DNA of 64,000 nucleotides from Mycobacterium sp. URHB0044 (GTDB lineage: Bacteria > Actinomycetota > Actinomycetes > Mycobacteriales > Mycobacteriaceae): positions 20,813 through 84,812 of the forward strand of contig NZ_JIAW01000028.1 in the NCBI RefSeq assembly GCF_000620625.1, written 5' to 3'. The position numbers and the translations under genes are program-made. The notes beneath the pieces were generated by a model, which worked only from the letters and a program-made list of their open reading frames with translations, searched no databases and was not told where the DNA came from. Of the stretch, positions 16,144 through 25,447 are shown piece by piece; the first letter of the stretch is position 1, and each line of letters begins with the position of its first letter.

Positions 16144-18458
16144 AGCTTCTGAATCGGCGCGTGGTTGTGCATGAGCTTGACCCGTCCAGCGCTGCCGAAG
16201 TCGATGAGCGACATCGCCGACTCCCCCATGCCGGACACCTCCTCGACCCGACCCAGGCCGTACTTGTCGTGCGTGACGCGATCGCCCGGTTCGAGCGTGA
16301 TCATCGGGCGCTTGCCCGCAGCGCCTCGCGTTGGCGCCGGCCGGGCGGGACCGAACCGTCCCGCGCCACTCACCGGTGCGCTGAACGACGGCGCTTCAAC
16401 CCGGCGCCAGTCGATGAGCTCCTGCGGAATCTCCCGAAGGAACCGCGATTCCGGGTTGAGCATGGGCTGACCCCACGACGACCGCACCTTCGCGCGGCTC
16501 AGGTAGAGCCGGTGCCGCGCCCGGGTGATGCCGACGTAGGCCAGCCGCCGTTCCTCGGACAGTTCGGTCGGATCGCCCAGCGCCCGCATGTGCGGGAACA
16601 TGCCGTCCTCCCAGCCGGTGACGAAGACGACGGGGAACTCCAGGCCCTTGGCGGTGTGCAAGGTCATCATGGTGACGACGCCCGCGCCGTGCTCGGGCAG
16701 CTCGTCGGCGTCGGCCACCAGTGACACCCGCTCCAGGAACTGCGCGAGCACACCCGTGTCGGGGATGTCCTCGTCCAGCTGCTCGCCCGACTCTTCGCGC
16801 AGCGCAGCGGCATTGGCCAGATCGATGCTGAATTCGTGTGCGACGCTGACCAATTCGTTGAGGTTGTCGAGGCGCGCGAGATCCTGTGGATCGCTGGATG
16901 ATTCGAGTTCACGGCGGTAGCCGGTGCGGTCCAAAACCGCTTCGACCAGGTCGCCGAGCTCGTCGCCCAACTTGCCGCGCAGCTGATCGAGCATCTCCAC
17001 GAATGCGGCGATCGCCTTCTCCGAGCGGGTGTTCAGCATCGGCACCTTGCCCGCCGCGGCGGCTTGCAGGGCGTCGTTGAAGCTACCGCCGGTGTTCTCG
17101 GCGTGGACGGCGACGCACGCCTCGGCCCTGTCGCCGATGCCGCGCCGCGGCGTGTTGAGGATGCGGCGCATGCTCACCGCGTCGCCGGGGTTGTCCAGCA
17201 CGCGCAGGTAGGCGACGATGTCGCGGATCTCCCTGCGCTCGTAGAACCGAACGCCGCCAACGACTTTGTACGGGATGCCTGCGCGGATGAAGACCTCTTC
17301 CAGCGCGCGCGACGAGTTGTTGGTCCGGTAGAACACCGCGACGTCGTTGTAGGTGATGTCGCCCCGGTCAGCCAGCGCGTCGATCTCCTGGGCGACGAAG
17401 CGGGCCTCGTCGTGCTCGTTGTCGGCGACGTAGCCGACGATGAGCTCGCCCTCTCCGGCGTCGGTCCACAGCTTCTTGTCGCGGCGACCGGCGTTGCGGG
17501 AGATGACGGCATTGGCCGCCGACAGGATGTTCTGCGTCGAGCGGTAGTTCTGTTCCAGCAGGATCGTGGTGGCGTTCGGGTAGTCCCGTTCGAAGTCCTC
17601 GATGTTGCGGATCGTGGCGCCGCGGAACGCGTAGATGGACTGGTCGGCGTCGCCGACGACGCACAGTTCGGCCGGCGGCACGGCGTCGCGATCCTCCTGG
17701 CCCTCACGCGCCGAGTGGCCCGCCAACTCACGCACCAGGACGTACTGCGCGTGGTTGGTGTCCTGGTACTCGTCGACCAGGATGTGCCGGAAGCGCCGAC
17801 GGTAGTACTGGGCGATCTGCGGAAACGCCTGCAGCACGGCCACCGTCTCGCCGATCAGGTCGTCGAAGTCCAACGCGTTGGCCGCCCGCAGCCTGCGCTG
17901 ATACTCGCCGAACGCCTCGGCGATGATGCGCGGCAGCTCCTCGCCCACCTCCGACGCCTCGGCGGCCGCCTGCTGCGGACCGATGAGCTCGTTCTTCAGG
18001 TTGGAGATGCCGTTGGACAGCAGCCGCGGCGAGTACCGCTTGGTGTCGAGGCCCATGTCCTTGGCGATCATCATCAGCAGGCGCCGCGAGTCGTCGGCGT
18101 CGTAGATCGAGAAGTTGGAGTTCAGGCCCGGCAGCAGCGACGCCTGGTTGCGCAGGATGCGCACGCAGGTGCTGTGGAACGTCGACACCCACATGGACCT
18201 TGCCCGGGGACCGATCAGCTGGACCACCCGCTCGCGCATCTCCGCGGCGGCCTTGTTGGTGAACGTGATGGCCAGCACCTGCCCGACGCCGACGTCACGC
18301 GCGGCCAGCAGGTAGGCGATGCGGCGGGTCAGCACCGCGGTCTTGCCGGAGCCCGCGCCTGCCACGATCAGCAGCGGGGTGCCCTCGTGCAGCACCGCGA
18401 GGCGCTGTTGCGGGTTGAGCCCCTCGAGGAGTTGGTCAGTTTCGGTGGCGATCGACAT
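16140..18458 (-). CDS. uvrD1: ATP-dependent DNA helicase UvrD1 (PcrA/UvrD, SF1A)
   Basis: This 772-residue superfamily-1 3'-5' helicase acts in nucleotide-excision repair and replication-fork processing. Motifs in order: Q-motif LNPQQRLAV, Walker A AGAGSGKT (about residues 33-40), Ia TFTNKAA, Walker B ILVDEYQDTN, III GDADQSIYAFRGA, IV LEQNYRS, V LTLHTAKGLEF-type (MMTLHTAKGLEFPVV) and VI LAYVGITRARHRLYL. The C-terminal Tudor-like segment (RVTHDKYGLGRVEEVSGMG) is the RNA-polymerase- or Ku-contacting tail typical of PcrA/UvrD1. Mycobacterial UvrD1 is known to be stimulated by Ku, which is encoded 41 kb away in this window. Homologue of Rv0949. Confidence 0.96.
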   Translation of the reverse strand: MSIATETDQLLEGLNPQQRLAVLHEGTPLLIVAGAGSGKTAVLTRRIAYLLAARDVGVGQVLAITFTNKAAAEMRERVVQLIGPRARSMWVSTFHSTCVRILRNQASLLPGLNSNFSIYDADDSRRLLMMIAKDMGLDTKRYSPRLLSNGISNLKNELIGPQQAAAEASEVGEELPRIIAEAFGEYQRRLRAANALDFDDLIGETVAVLQAFPQIAQYYRRRFRHILVDEYQDTNHAQYVLVRELAGHSAREGQEDRDAVPPAELCVVGDADQSIYAFRGATIRNIEDFERDYPNATTILLEQNYRSTQNILSAANAVISRNAGRRDKKLWTDAGEGELIVGYVADNEHDEARFVAQEIDALADRGDITYNDVAVFYRTNNSSRALEEVFIRAGIPYKVVGGVRFYERREIRDIVAYLRVLDNPGDAVSMRRILNTPRRGIGDRAEACVAVHAENTGGSFNDALQAAAAGKVPMLNTRSEKAIAAFVEMLDQLRGKLGDELGDLVEAVLDRTGYRRELESSSDPQDLARLDNLNELVSVAHEFSIDLANAAALREESGEQLDEDIPDTGVLAQFLERVSLVADADELPEHGAGVVTMMTLHTAKGLEFPVVFVTGWEDGMFPHMRALGDPTELSEERRLAYVGITRARHRLYLSRAKVRSSWGQPMLNPESRFLREIPQELIDWRRVEAPSFSAPVSGAGRFGPARPAPTRGAAGKRPMITLEPGDRVTHDKYGLGRVEEVSGMGESAMSLIDFGSAGRVKLMHNHAPIQKL

Positions 18459-18557
18459 ATCGTCCTAAACCTACCGCTGGCCAGGGACACTTTGCGCCGA
18501 CGCGGCCCTTGGTGGCACACTCGATCTCGTGCTCCATCAGCAGGGACGATTTTTTTA

Positions 18558-18631
18558 CGGGTACCGGCCTGCGGTGCCCGTGGTCTAGCTGCTTCCTAGA
18601 GCCCCGCGGTCCGCTTCCGGATCCGGGGCTC
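18558..18631 (+). promoter_or_regulatory. Leader with consecutive hairpins upstream of the chorismate mutase gene
   Basis: Three adjacent stems lie in the divergent gap between uvrD1 and the chorismate mutase: 18558-18566 with 18572-18580 (8 of 9 pairs), TCTAG 18584-18588 with CTAGA 18596-18600, and GAGCCCCG 18599-18606 with CGGGGCTC 18624-18631. The last two share two bases, so they compete. A run of seven T precedes them (18550-18556). The arrangement could be an attenuator, a riboswitch-like leader or a small RNA; no known class is recognised. Confidence 0.4.
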
Positions 18632-18657
18632 GTCTCTTGTGTGAGGCCCGAATCCGG

Positions 18658-18984
18658 ATGAGACCAGAAACGCCACACAGTCACACAAGCGATGAGAATC
18701 AGGAGTCACCAATGTCTTCTCCAGCATCACTGGACGCCGAAGATCTCGACATCGACGAGGCGCGCCAGGAAATCGATCGGCTCGACGCCGAAATCCTCGC
18801 CGCCGTGAAGCGCCGCACCGAGGTGTCGCGGGCGATCGGCAAGGTCCGGATGGCCAGCGGCGGAACCCGCCTGGTGCACAGCCGCGAGATGAAGGTCATC
18901 GAGCGCTACAGCGTGCTCGGTCCCGAGGGCAAGGACCTGGCGATGCTGCTGCTGCGCCTGGGCCGCGGCCGGCTCGGGCACTAA
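18658..18984 (+). CDS. Chorismate mutase, cytosolic AroQ-delta type
   Basis: This AroQ-type enzyme converts chorismate to prephenate for Phe and Tyr synthesis. In mycobacteria this short form has weak activity until it binds DAHP synthase AroG. Conserved pieces are DIDEARQEIDRLDAEILAAV, KRRTEVSRAIGKVRMASGG, TRLVHSREMKVIERY and the C-terminal LLLRLGRGRLGH, whose Arg-Leu-Gly-His end inserts into the AroG complex in M. tuberculosis. The start at 18658 (MRPETPHS) is chosen because the recalled M. tuberculosis protein (Rv0948c, 105 residues) also begins MRPE; an ATG at 18712 with a better ribosome site (AGGAG, 18701-18705) would give 90 residues. It is preceded by a hairpin-rich leader. Confidence 0.92.
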   Translation: MRPETPHSHTSDENQESPMSSPASLDAEDLDIDEARQEIDRLDAEILAAVKRRTEVSRAIGKVRMASGGTRLVHSREMKVIERYSVLGPEGKDLAMLLLRLGRGRLGH

Positions 18985-18994
18985 TCCCCCCTCT

Positions 18995-19058
18995 GCGCCG
19001 AAGCTGCTGTGAGATCGCGATTTCGCGACGCAACGCGATCTCCCAGCAGTCTCGGCGC
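18995..19058. terminator. 64-bp palindromic element between convergent genes (copy 1)
   Basis: Two 25-base arms (18995-19019 and 19034-19058) pair at 22 positions, with an inner CGCGATTTCGCG hairpin. It lies between the convergent chorismate mutase and dehydrogenase genes. The same element occurs at 47891-47954, again between convergent genes. It most likely works as a bidirectional terminator that has spread as a repeat. Confidence 0.7.
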
Positions 19059-19081
19059 TGAAGGGGTTAGTTGGTCAGCGC

Positions 19082-20530
19082 CTAGTTGGTCAGGGCGATG
19101 TACTTCGTGTCGAGATACTCCTCGATGCCCTCGGAGCCGCCTTCGCGGCCGAAGCCCGACTGCTTGATGCCACCGAACGGCGCAGCCGCATCGGAGATCA
19201 CACCGCGGTTCACGCCGACCATGCCCGACTCGATGGCCTCGGCAACCCGCAGCGCGCGGTCCAGCGACTGGGTGTAGATGTAGCTGGCCAGCCCGTACTC
19301 GGTGTCGTTGGCCGCGCGGATGCCCTCTTCCTCGGTGTCGAAGCCGGCGATCGGCGCGACGGGCCCGAACACCTCCTCCTTGAGGATGCGGGCGTCGCGC
19401 GGCACGTCGGCCAGCACGGTGGCGGGGTAGAAGTTGCCCGGCCCTCCCGGGGCCACCCCGCCCACGGCGACCGTCGCCCCGCGCGCCACGGCGTCGGACA
19501 CCAGGTCCTCGACGGTGCCCACCTGCTTGGCGTTGATCAGCGGCCCCAGCGTGGACGACGAATCGAGCCCGTCGCCAAGGGTGAACTCGCTCATCCGCTT
19601 CACCAGCTTCTCGGTGAACTCCTCGCGCACCGCGTTGGCGACGTGGAACCGGTTGGCGGCCGTGCAGGCCTCGCCGCCGTTGCGCATCTTGGCCAGCAGC
19701 GCCCCCTCGACCGCCGCGTCCACATCGGCGTCGTCGAACACGATGAACGGAGCGTTGCCGCCCAACTCCAGCGACAGCCGCAGCAGCTTGTCGGAGCTCT
19801 GCTTCGCCAACGCCTTGCCCACGCCGGTCGATCCGGTGAACGTGAGCTTGCGCAGCCGTCCGTCGTCGATCAACGCGGTGGTGACGTCACCGGGCTTCGA
19901 CGTCGGCAACACCGACAGCACGCCCTTCGGCAGCCCCGCCTCGTCCATCAGTTTGGCCAGCAACAGCATGGTCAGCGGGGTCTCCTGCGCGGGCTTGACG
20001 ATCATCGTGCAGCCTGCGGCGAACGCCGGGCCCATCTTGCGGGTTCCCATGGCAAGCGGGAAGTTCCACGGCGTGATCGCGTAGCACGGGCCGACGGCCT
20101 GCTTGGTCACGACGATGCGGCCGTGGCCTGCCGGGCTGGGCGTGTAGCGACCGCCGATGCGCACGGCCTCCTCGGCGAACCAGCGGAAGAACTCGGCGCC
20201 GTACTTCACCTCGCCGCGGCTCTCGGCGATCACCTTGCCCATCTCCAACGTCATCAGCGCGGCGATGTCCTCGGCCCGGGCGGTGATGGTCTCGAAGACA
20301 GAACGCAGGATCTCGCCGCGTTCACGCGCCGGGGTGGCGGCCCACTCGGCCTGCACCGCCGATGCGGCGTTGAGGGCGACGAGGCCGTCCTCGGGCGTGG
20401 CATCGGCAACGGAGATCAGCACTTCGTCGGTCGCGGGATTGAGCACGTCGAAGGTCGACGAACCAGCACGCTCCTCACCGCCGATCCACAGGCCGGTGGG
20501 AACGGATGACAACAGCTTGTCGGTGTCCAT
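19082..20530 (-). CDS. NAD(P)-dependent aldehyde dehydrogenase, succinate-semialdehyde type
   Basis: This 482-residue aldehyde dehydrogenase is of the GabD class, oxidising succinate semialdehyde (from GABA or polyamine breakdown) to succinate. Key residues are the general base E255 in SLELGGNAP and the nucleophile C289 in GEACTAANRF. The cofactor-binding segments are TPWNFPLAMGTRKMGPA and FTGSTGVGKAL, and the C-terminal SGMVGVNRGVISDAAAPFGG with KQSGFGREGG is typical of SSADH. The exact substrate is inferred from these signatures. It is divergent from pgi with a 49-bp gap and ends in the palindromic element at 18995. Context with the amine operon downstream and sucCD fits a GABA/putrescine-to-succinate route. 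Confidence 0.85.
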   Translation of the reverse strand: MDTDKLLSSVPTGLWIGGEERAGSSTFDVLNPATDEVLISVADATPEDGLVALNAASAVQAEWAATPARERGEILRSVFETITARAEDIAALMTLEMGKVIAESRGEVKYGAEFFRWFAEEAVRIGGRYTPSPAGHGRIVVTKQAVGPCYAITPWNFPLAMGTRKMGPAFAAGCTMIVKPAQETPLTMLLLAKLMDEAGLPKGVLSVLPTSKPGDVTTALIDDGRLRKLTFTGSTGVGKALAKQSSDKLLRLSLELGGNAPFIVFDDADVDAAVEGALLAKMRNGGEACTAANRFHVANAVREEFTEKLVKRMSEFTLGDGLDSSSTLGPLINAKQVGTVEDLVSDAVARGATVAVGGVAPGGPGNFYPATVLADVPRDARILKEEVFGPVAPIAGFDTEEEGIRAANDTEYGLASYIYTQSLDRALRVAEAIESGMVGVNRGVISDAAAPFGGIKQSGFGREGGSEGIEEYLDTKYIALTN

Positions 20531-20579
20531 ACCTCCATCATTTACACCTTCGAAAGACGCTCCGCACTAGGGTCGAAGA

Positions 20580-22247
20580 ATGACCGCCCAGTCCACTCAG
20601 ATTCCCGACATCACCTCCACCCCTGCTTGGAACGCGTTGGTCCGGCATCACGACGAAATCGGTGCGAAACACATCCGCGAGCTGTTCGACGAGGACCCCG
20701 AACGCGGCCGCGAGCTGACGCTGAGCGTCGGCGATCTCTACATCGACTACAGCAAGCACCGGGTCACGCGCGACACGCTGCGGCTGCTCGTCGACCTGGC
20801 GAAGGCGGCTGACCTCGAAGGTCGCCGCGATGCCATGTTCGCCGGTGAGCACATCAACACCTCGGAGGACCGCGCCGTGCTGCACACGGCGCTGCGGCTG
20901 CCGAAGGGCGCGGAGCTGACGGTCGACGGGCAGGACGTCGTCGCCGACGTGCACGAAGTCCTCGACTCGATGGGCGCCTTCACCGACCGGCTGCGCAGCG
21001 GTGAGTGGACGGGCGCGACGGGTGAGCGCATCAAGACCGTCGTCAACATCGGCATCGGCGGTTCCGACCTGGGCCCGGTGATGGTGGACCAGGCGCTGCG
21101 GCACTACGCCGACGCGGGCATCTCGGCGCGGTTCGTCTCCAACGTCGACCCAGCCGACCTCGTCGCGAAGCTGGCCGACATCGAGCCGGCCACAACGCTT
21201 TTCATCGTCGCGTCGAAGACGTTCTCCACACTGGAGACGCTCACCAACGCGACCGCCGCCCGGCGCTGGCTCACCGACGCACTCGGTGACGCCGCCGTAT
21301 CCAAGCACTTCGTGGCGGTCTCGACCAACAAGCGACTGGTCGACGACTTCGGCATCAACACCGACAACATGTTCGGGTTCTGGGACTGGGTCGGCGGCCG
21401 GTACTCGGTGGACTCGGCGATCGGCCTTTCGGTGATGGCGGTGATCGGCAAGGAGCGGTTCGCGGAATTCCTGGCCGGCTTCCACATCGTCGACGAGCAC
21501 TTCAGGACCACGCCGCTGGAGGCGAATGCGCCTGTGCTGCTTGGCCTGATCGGGCTTTGGTACAACAACTTCTTCGACGCGCAGGCGCGGGCGGTGCTGC
21601 CCTACTCCAACGACATGGCCCGCTTCGCGGCCTACCTGCAGCAGCTGACGATGGAGTCCAACGGTAAGTCGGTGCGCACCGACGGGACCCCCGTTACCGC
21701 CGACACCGGCGAAATCTATTGGGGCGAACCGGGAACCAACGGCCAGCACGCGTTCTATCAGCTGCTGCACCAGGGCACCCGGCTGATTCCTGCCGACTTC
21801 ATCGGGTTCAGCCAGCCCACCGACGACCTGCCCACCGCCGACGGCACGGGCAGCATGCACGACCTGCTGATGAGCAACTTCTTCGCCCAGACCCAGGTGC
21901 TGGCGTTCGGCAAGACCGCCAAGGAGATCGCCGCGGAGGGCACGCCCGCCGACGTCGTGCCGCACAAGGTGATGCCCGGAAACCGGCCAACCACTTCGAT
22001 TCTCGCGACCAAGCTGACACCGTCGGTGGTGGGCCAGCTGATCGCCCTCTACGAGCACCAGGTGTTCACCGAGGGCGTCATCTGGGGCATCGACTCGTTC
22101 GACCAGTGGGGCGTGGAGCTGGGCAAGACTCAGGCGAAGGCGCTGTTGCCGGTGATCATCAACGACGACTCCCCCGCCGAGCAGTCCGACAGCTCGACCG
22201 ACGCCCTGGTGCGCCGCTACCGCACCGAGCGGGGCCGGTCGGCCTAG
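20580..22247 (+). CDS. pgi: Glucose-6-phosphate isomerase
   Basis: Pgi interconverts glucose-6-phosphate and fructose-6-phosphate in glycolysis, gluconeogenesis and cell-wall sugar supply. The 555-residue length matches the family. Signatures visible are VNIGIGGSDLGPVMVDQALR (about residues 156-175), the pattern WDWVGGRYSVDSAIGLS, PGNRPTTSILATKLTP, and the C-terminal signature SFDQWGVELGKTQAK with its catalytic Lys. The start is ATG 20580, preceded by a weak AGGGTCGA. It corresponds to Rv0946c and lies next to Rv0948c- and Rv0945-type genes as in M. tuberculosis. Only 4 bp separate its stop from that of the convergent FAD oxidoreductase. Confidence 0.97.
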   Translation: MTAQSTQIPDITSTPAWNALVRHHDEIGAKHIRELFDEDPERGRELTLSVGDLYIDYSKHRVTRDTLRLLVDLAKAADLEGRRDAMFAGEHINTSEDRAVLHTALRLPKGAELTVDGQDVVADVHEVLDSMGAFTDRLRSGEWTGATGERIKTVVNIGIGGSDLGPVMVDQALRHYADAGISARFVSNVDPADLVAKLADIEPATTLFIVASKTFSTLETLTNATAARRWLTDALGDAAVSKHFVAVSTNKRLVDDFGINTDNMFGFWDWVGGRYSVDSAIGLSVMAVIGKERFAEFLAGFHIVDEHFRTTPLEANAPVLLGLIGLWYNNFFDAQARAVLPYSNDMARFAAYLQQLTMESNGKSVRTDGTPVTADTGEIYWGEPGTNGQHAFYQLLHQGTRLIPADFIGFSQPTDDLPTADGTGSMHDLLMSNFFAQTQVLAFGKTAKEIAAEGTPADVVPHKVMPGNRPTTSILATKLTPSVVGQLIALYEHQVFTEGVIWGIDSFDQWGVELGKTQAKALLPVIINDDSPAEQSDSSTDALVRRYRTERGRSA

Positions 22248-22251
22248 CGAC

Positions 22252-23637
22252 TCAGTGGCCGCGGCCCGAGACGAGGTCGGCCACCGTCGCGATCGGCGAC
22301 GTACCGCGGCGGCCGCGCAACTCCGCGCGGTCGGCGGCGTAGTAGGCCGCGTAGAGGGCCTGTACGGCGATGTACCGCAACGGTTCCGGCTCCCACTTGC
22401 GCACCTGGTGGTTCACCCACGGTAGCTCCGTGAGCGCCGACGGCGACTTCAGGATGAGGTCGCGCAGGGTGCGTCCGGCGAGGTTGGTCGACGTAACGCC
22501 CGTTCCCACGTAACCGCCCGCCCAGCCGAGCCCCGTCGAGGGATCGAGTCCCACCGTCGCCGACCAGTCACGCGGCACCCCGAGCACGCCGGACCAGACG
22601 TGCTCCACTGCCGCGTCAGCCGTCGAGGGAAAGAACCGGGTCAAGATTTCGCGCAGGAGGCCGACGGTCTTGGGGTCGGTGGCGCCGTCGACGTCGGTGC
22701 CCGAGCCATAGCGGTACGGAACGCCTCTGCCACCGATCGCGATGCGGTCGTCGGCCGTGCGCTGCGCGTACATGTAGGCGTGGGCCTGATCGCCGAGCGT
22801 CTCGTAGCCGTTCCACCCGATGTCGGCCCAGGTTTCGGCGGGCAGCGGTTCGGTGACGATCAGCGAGGAGTTCATCGGCAGCCACGTGCGCCGCAGGCCG
22901 TTGATCCTGGCGGTGAATCCCTCAGTGGCCCTGACGATCACGTCGGCCGTCACCGTGCCGGCGGCCGTCCTCGCCTCGTGCGGACGGATCTCGTCGACCC
23001 TGGTGTGCTCGTAGATCTCGACGCCCAGCGATTCGACGACCCTGGCGAGACCTCTGGCGAGCTTCGCGGGGTGCAGACGTGCGCAGTGCGGGTGCCACAT
23101 CGCTCCGGTCGTTCCGCGCACGTTGATGCGAGCCGTGGCCTCTGCGGCGCTGAGAAGTTCGACGTCCGTCATCGACCACTCGCCCGCCTCGGCGACGGCG
23201 TCGAGCAGCCGGGCTTGCTGAGCGGCGTTCGTGGCAACGGTGAACTCGCCGCCCTTGATCACGTCGCAGTCGATGTTCTCGGCGCGGGTGACTCGGATGA
23301 CCTCGTCGACGGTCTCGTTCATCGCGGTCTGCAGGCGCCCCACCGCTTCTCGGCCGTGCGACTTCAGGTAGGAGCCGCGGCCACCGGTGATCTCGTTGGT
23401 GAGCCAGCCGCCATTGCGACCCGACGCGCCGAACCCCGCGAAGCGTTGCTCCAGCACGACGATCCGCAACTGGGGCGCCGCCTTCTTGAGGTAGTAGGCC
23501 GTCCAGAGGCCTGTGTAGCCGGCACCGATGATGCAGACGTCGGCCTGCGTGGAACCGGGCAGGGCCGGCCGCGCTGGTTCCGGCCCAATGCTGTTCCACC
23601 AGAAGGAAACCTTGCCGTTCGTCAGTGCGGCGCTCAT
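22252..23637 (-). CDS. FAD-dependent amine oxidoreductase (DAO/PuuB-like family)
   Basis: This 461-residue glycine-oxidase-fold flavoprotein has the FAD dinucleotide motif ADVCIIGAGYTGLWTAYYL near residue 30, then GFGASGRNGGWLTNE and the C-terminal GWAGGYVGTGVTSTNLAGRT that closes the FAD site. Relatives include gamma-glutamylputrescine oxidoreductase PuuB. As the last gene of a tightly overlapped ABC-importer operon it probably oxidises the imported amine, giving an aldehyde, ammonia or amine, and peroxide. The ATG at 23637 overlaps the permease stop by 4 bp (ATGA); a longer frame to 24204 is only the permease read out of phase. It ends 4 bp from the pgi stop. Substrate not determined. Confidence 0.87.
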   Translation of the reverse strand: MSAALTNGKVSFWWNSIGPEPARPALPGSTQADVCIIGAGYTGLWTAYYLKKAAPQLRIVVLEQRFAGFGASGRNGGWLTNEITGGRGSYLKSHGREAVGRLQTAMNETVDEVIRVTRAENIDCDVIKGGEFTVATNAAQQARLLDAVAEAGEWSMTDVELLSAAEATARINVRGTTGAMWHPHCARLHPAKLARGLARVVESLGVEIYEHTRVDEIRPHEARTAAGTVTADVIVRATEGFTARINGLRRTWLPMNSSLIVTEPLPAETWADIGWNGYETLGDQAHAYMYAQRTADDRIAIGGRGVPYRYGSGTDVDGATDPKTVGLLREILTRFFPSTADAAVEHVWSGVLGVPRDWSATVGLDPSTGLGWAGGYVGTGVTSTNLAGRTLRDLILKSPSALTELPWVNHQVRKWEPEPLRYIAVQALYAAYYAADRAELRGRRGTSPIATVADLVSGRGH

Positions 23638-24497
23638 CGGCCCACCATCGCACTCGTCAGCCCGGCGGCGCCACCACCAGAACCCGCCGGATCCCGCCGG
23701 AGGATCAGGGCGGCAATGCCGAGCACGATCAAGGTGAGCACCAGCATCAGGGTGGACATCGCCGCGATGTCCGGCCGCAGCGACGCCTTCAGCGACGCGA
23801 AGATGTACACCGGCCAGGGCGTCGACCCGGCGACCGAGACGAACGACGAGACCACCGTATTGTCGAGGCTGAGCGTGAAGGCAAGCAGCGCACCCGAAAT
23901 GACGGCGGGACGGATGAGCGGCAGCGTGATGTCGGTGAACCGTCGCAACGGCGGTGCGTACAGATCGGCGGCGGCCTCTTCGAGGAATTCGTTCATCCCG
24001 GTCATCCTGGCCCGCACGATGAAGGTGACGACCGCGCTCGCGAAGAGCGAGTTGGCGATGATGAGGCGCACCTGACCGATGTTGAAGCCTGCGAGCCCCC
24101 AGTCGACACCGAGCGTGACGAACCAGGGCAACAGCGAGATTGCGCTGACGATCTCGGGGGTCACCATCACCAGGCCAAGAAGGACCAACAGCCCTGGCCC
24201 CCACCAGCCGGGCCGACGGGTCAGTGCGATGCCTGCGAAGGTGCCGAGCAGCGTGGCGACGACCGCGGTCCCGGAGGCGGTGATCAACGAGACGGTGATC
24301 GCGTTGGTGATCGCCGGATTGGTCAGGGCCGCGACGTACGGCTGCAGCCCGAACCCCTCGAAGGTCTGCAGGGTGCGCCCGTTGTTGAACGAGAACACCA
24401 CGATGACGACGATCGGGAAGAAGAGGAACAGCAGCCCGAGTACGCCCCAGATGTTCAGGAAGGCGTCGGCGGGACGGATCCTGCGCCGGTCGGTCAC
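23634..24497 (-). CDS. ABC transporter permease, PotC-like
   Basis: This 287-residue inner-membrane permease has six hydrophobic segments and the cytoplasmic EAA loop FLEEAAADLYAPPLRRFTDI (about residues 167-186), which docks to the ATPase. The N-terminus (ADAFLNIWGVLGLLFLFFPI) and the loop resemble PotC of spermidine/putrescine importers. The GTG at 24497 overlaps the preceding permease by 4 bp (GTGA) and the stop overlaps the oxidoreductase start, so translation is coupled along the operon. It forms a heterodimer with the upstream permease, by analogy. Confidence 0.9.
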   Translation of the reverse strand: MTDRRRIRPADAFLNIWGVLGLLFLFFPIVVIVVFSFNNGRTLQTFEGFGLQPYVAALTNPAITNAITVSLITASGTAVVATLLGTFAGIALTRRPGWWGPGLLVLLGLVMVTPEIVSAISLLPWFVTLGVDWGLAGFNIGQVRLIIANSLFASAVVTFIVRARMTGMNEFLEEAAADLYAPPLRRFTDITLPLIRPAVISGALLAFTLSLDNTVVSSFVSVAGSTPWPVYIFASLKASLRPDIAAMSTLMLVLTLIVLGIAALILRRDPAGSGGGAAGLTSAMVGR

Positions 24498-25447
24498 GAG
24501 GTCTCCTTCAGCGGCAGTTTCAAAGATGTTGCAGCAGTGGCGATGCCACCGACCACCTTGAGAACGCCGCCGACCACGACACTCGTGCCGAAGATGGCCA
24601 GCATGAGCAGGACGGCCATCGCCGCGCCGAGTGCCCAGTTCTGGGCGCTCTGGAACTGGGCGGCCACCATCTGGCCGACCATGCTGCCGCTCGCCCCGCC
24701 CAGCACTGTTGGGGTGATGTAGTCGCCCATCAACGGAACGAAGACCAGCAGCAGTCCGGCGGTCACCCCCGGCGCAGCCAACGGAACGGTGATGCGCCAC
24801 AGTGTGTCCCAGGCCGTTCCGCCGAGGTCGCGGCTGGCCTCCAGCAGTTTCGGGTCGAGACGCTCCAGTGCCACGTACAGCGGGAGGATCATCAGTGGCA
24901 GATAGTTGTAGACCACGCCGAGCTGGACCGCAGCCGAGGTGTACAAGACGTGTAGGGGCCCGTCCGTCAGATTCGCCCATCGCAGGGTCTTCGACACGAA
25001 ACCCTCTGGGCTGAGCGAGATTTGCCATCCGATGGTGCGAACCAGGAAGTTGGTCCAGTACGGGATGAGGACGAGGGCCAGCACGACGCCGCGCCACTTG
25101 GAGGCCAGCTTGACCGCCATCCAATAGGCCATCGGAAACGCAATCACCAGGCACAGCAACGTTCCCACGACGGCGATCTTGAGCGTCCGAACGAAGATCG
25201 CGAAGAATGCGGGCGACGCAGCTTGGCCGTAGCGGTCGAACGACAGGATGTCGTTGGCGTGGGTGGTGTAGAGGTCAGGCTTGTAACCGAAGCTGTACCA
25301 GACCACCAGGCCGAACGGCAGGATGAAGAACAGCAGCATCCAGACGCTGATCGGCAGGGCTCCGAGTCCTCCCGGCAGACGCAGCCGCCGCGCGGGCGGC
25401 ACGTCGGCCAGCGCCGCCTGCTCCGCCCGTCCCTCCACGACGGTCAC
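24494..25447 (-). CDS. ABC transporter permease, PotB-like
   Basis: This 317-residue permease begins with a hydrophilic N-terminus, then LPISVWMLLFFILPFGLVVW and five more membrane segments. The EAA loop reads KLLEASRDLGGTAWDTLWRI, and FLVRTIGWQISLSPEGFV and MGDYITPTVLGG are typical of PotB/PotH proteins. The GTG start at 25447 overlaps the stop of the binding-protein gene by 4 bp, and the stop overlaps the PotC-like gene. It forms the membrane channel with the next gene. Confidence 0.9.
   Translation of the reverse strand: MTVVEGRAEQAALADVPPARRLRLPGGLGALPISVWMLLFFILPFGLVVWYSFGYKPDLYTTHANDILSFDRYGQAASPAFFAIFVRTLKIAVVGTLLCLVIAFPMAYWMAVKLASKWRGVVLALVLIPYWTNFLVRTIGWQISLSPEGFVSKTLRWANLTDGPLHVLYTSAAVQLGVVYNYLPLMILPLYVALERLDPKLLEASRDLGGTAWDTLWRITVPLAAPGVTAGLLLVFVPLMGDYITPTVLGGASGSMVGQMVAAQFQSAQNWALGAAMAVLLMLAIFGTSVVVGGVLKVVGGIATAATSLKLPLKETS

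Noticed and set aside
17064..18599. Long plus-strand frame opposite uvrD1
   Set aside because: Shadow of a well-defined helicase; composition is typical of antisense frames.
23638..24204. N-terminal extension of the FAD oxidoreductase
   Set aside because: It is the permease gene read in another phase; ATG 23637 has the operon-type overlap and the FAD motif near its start.
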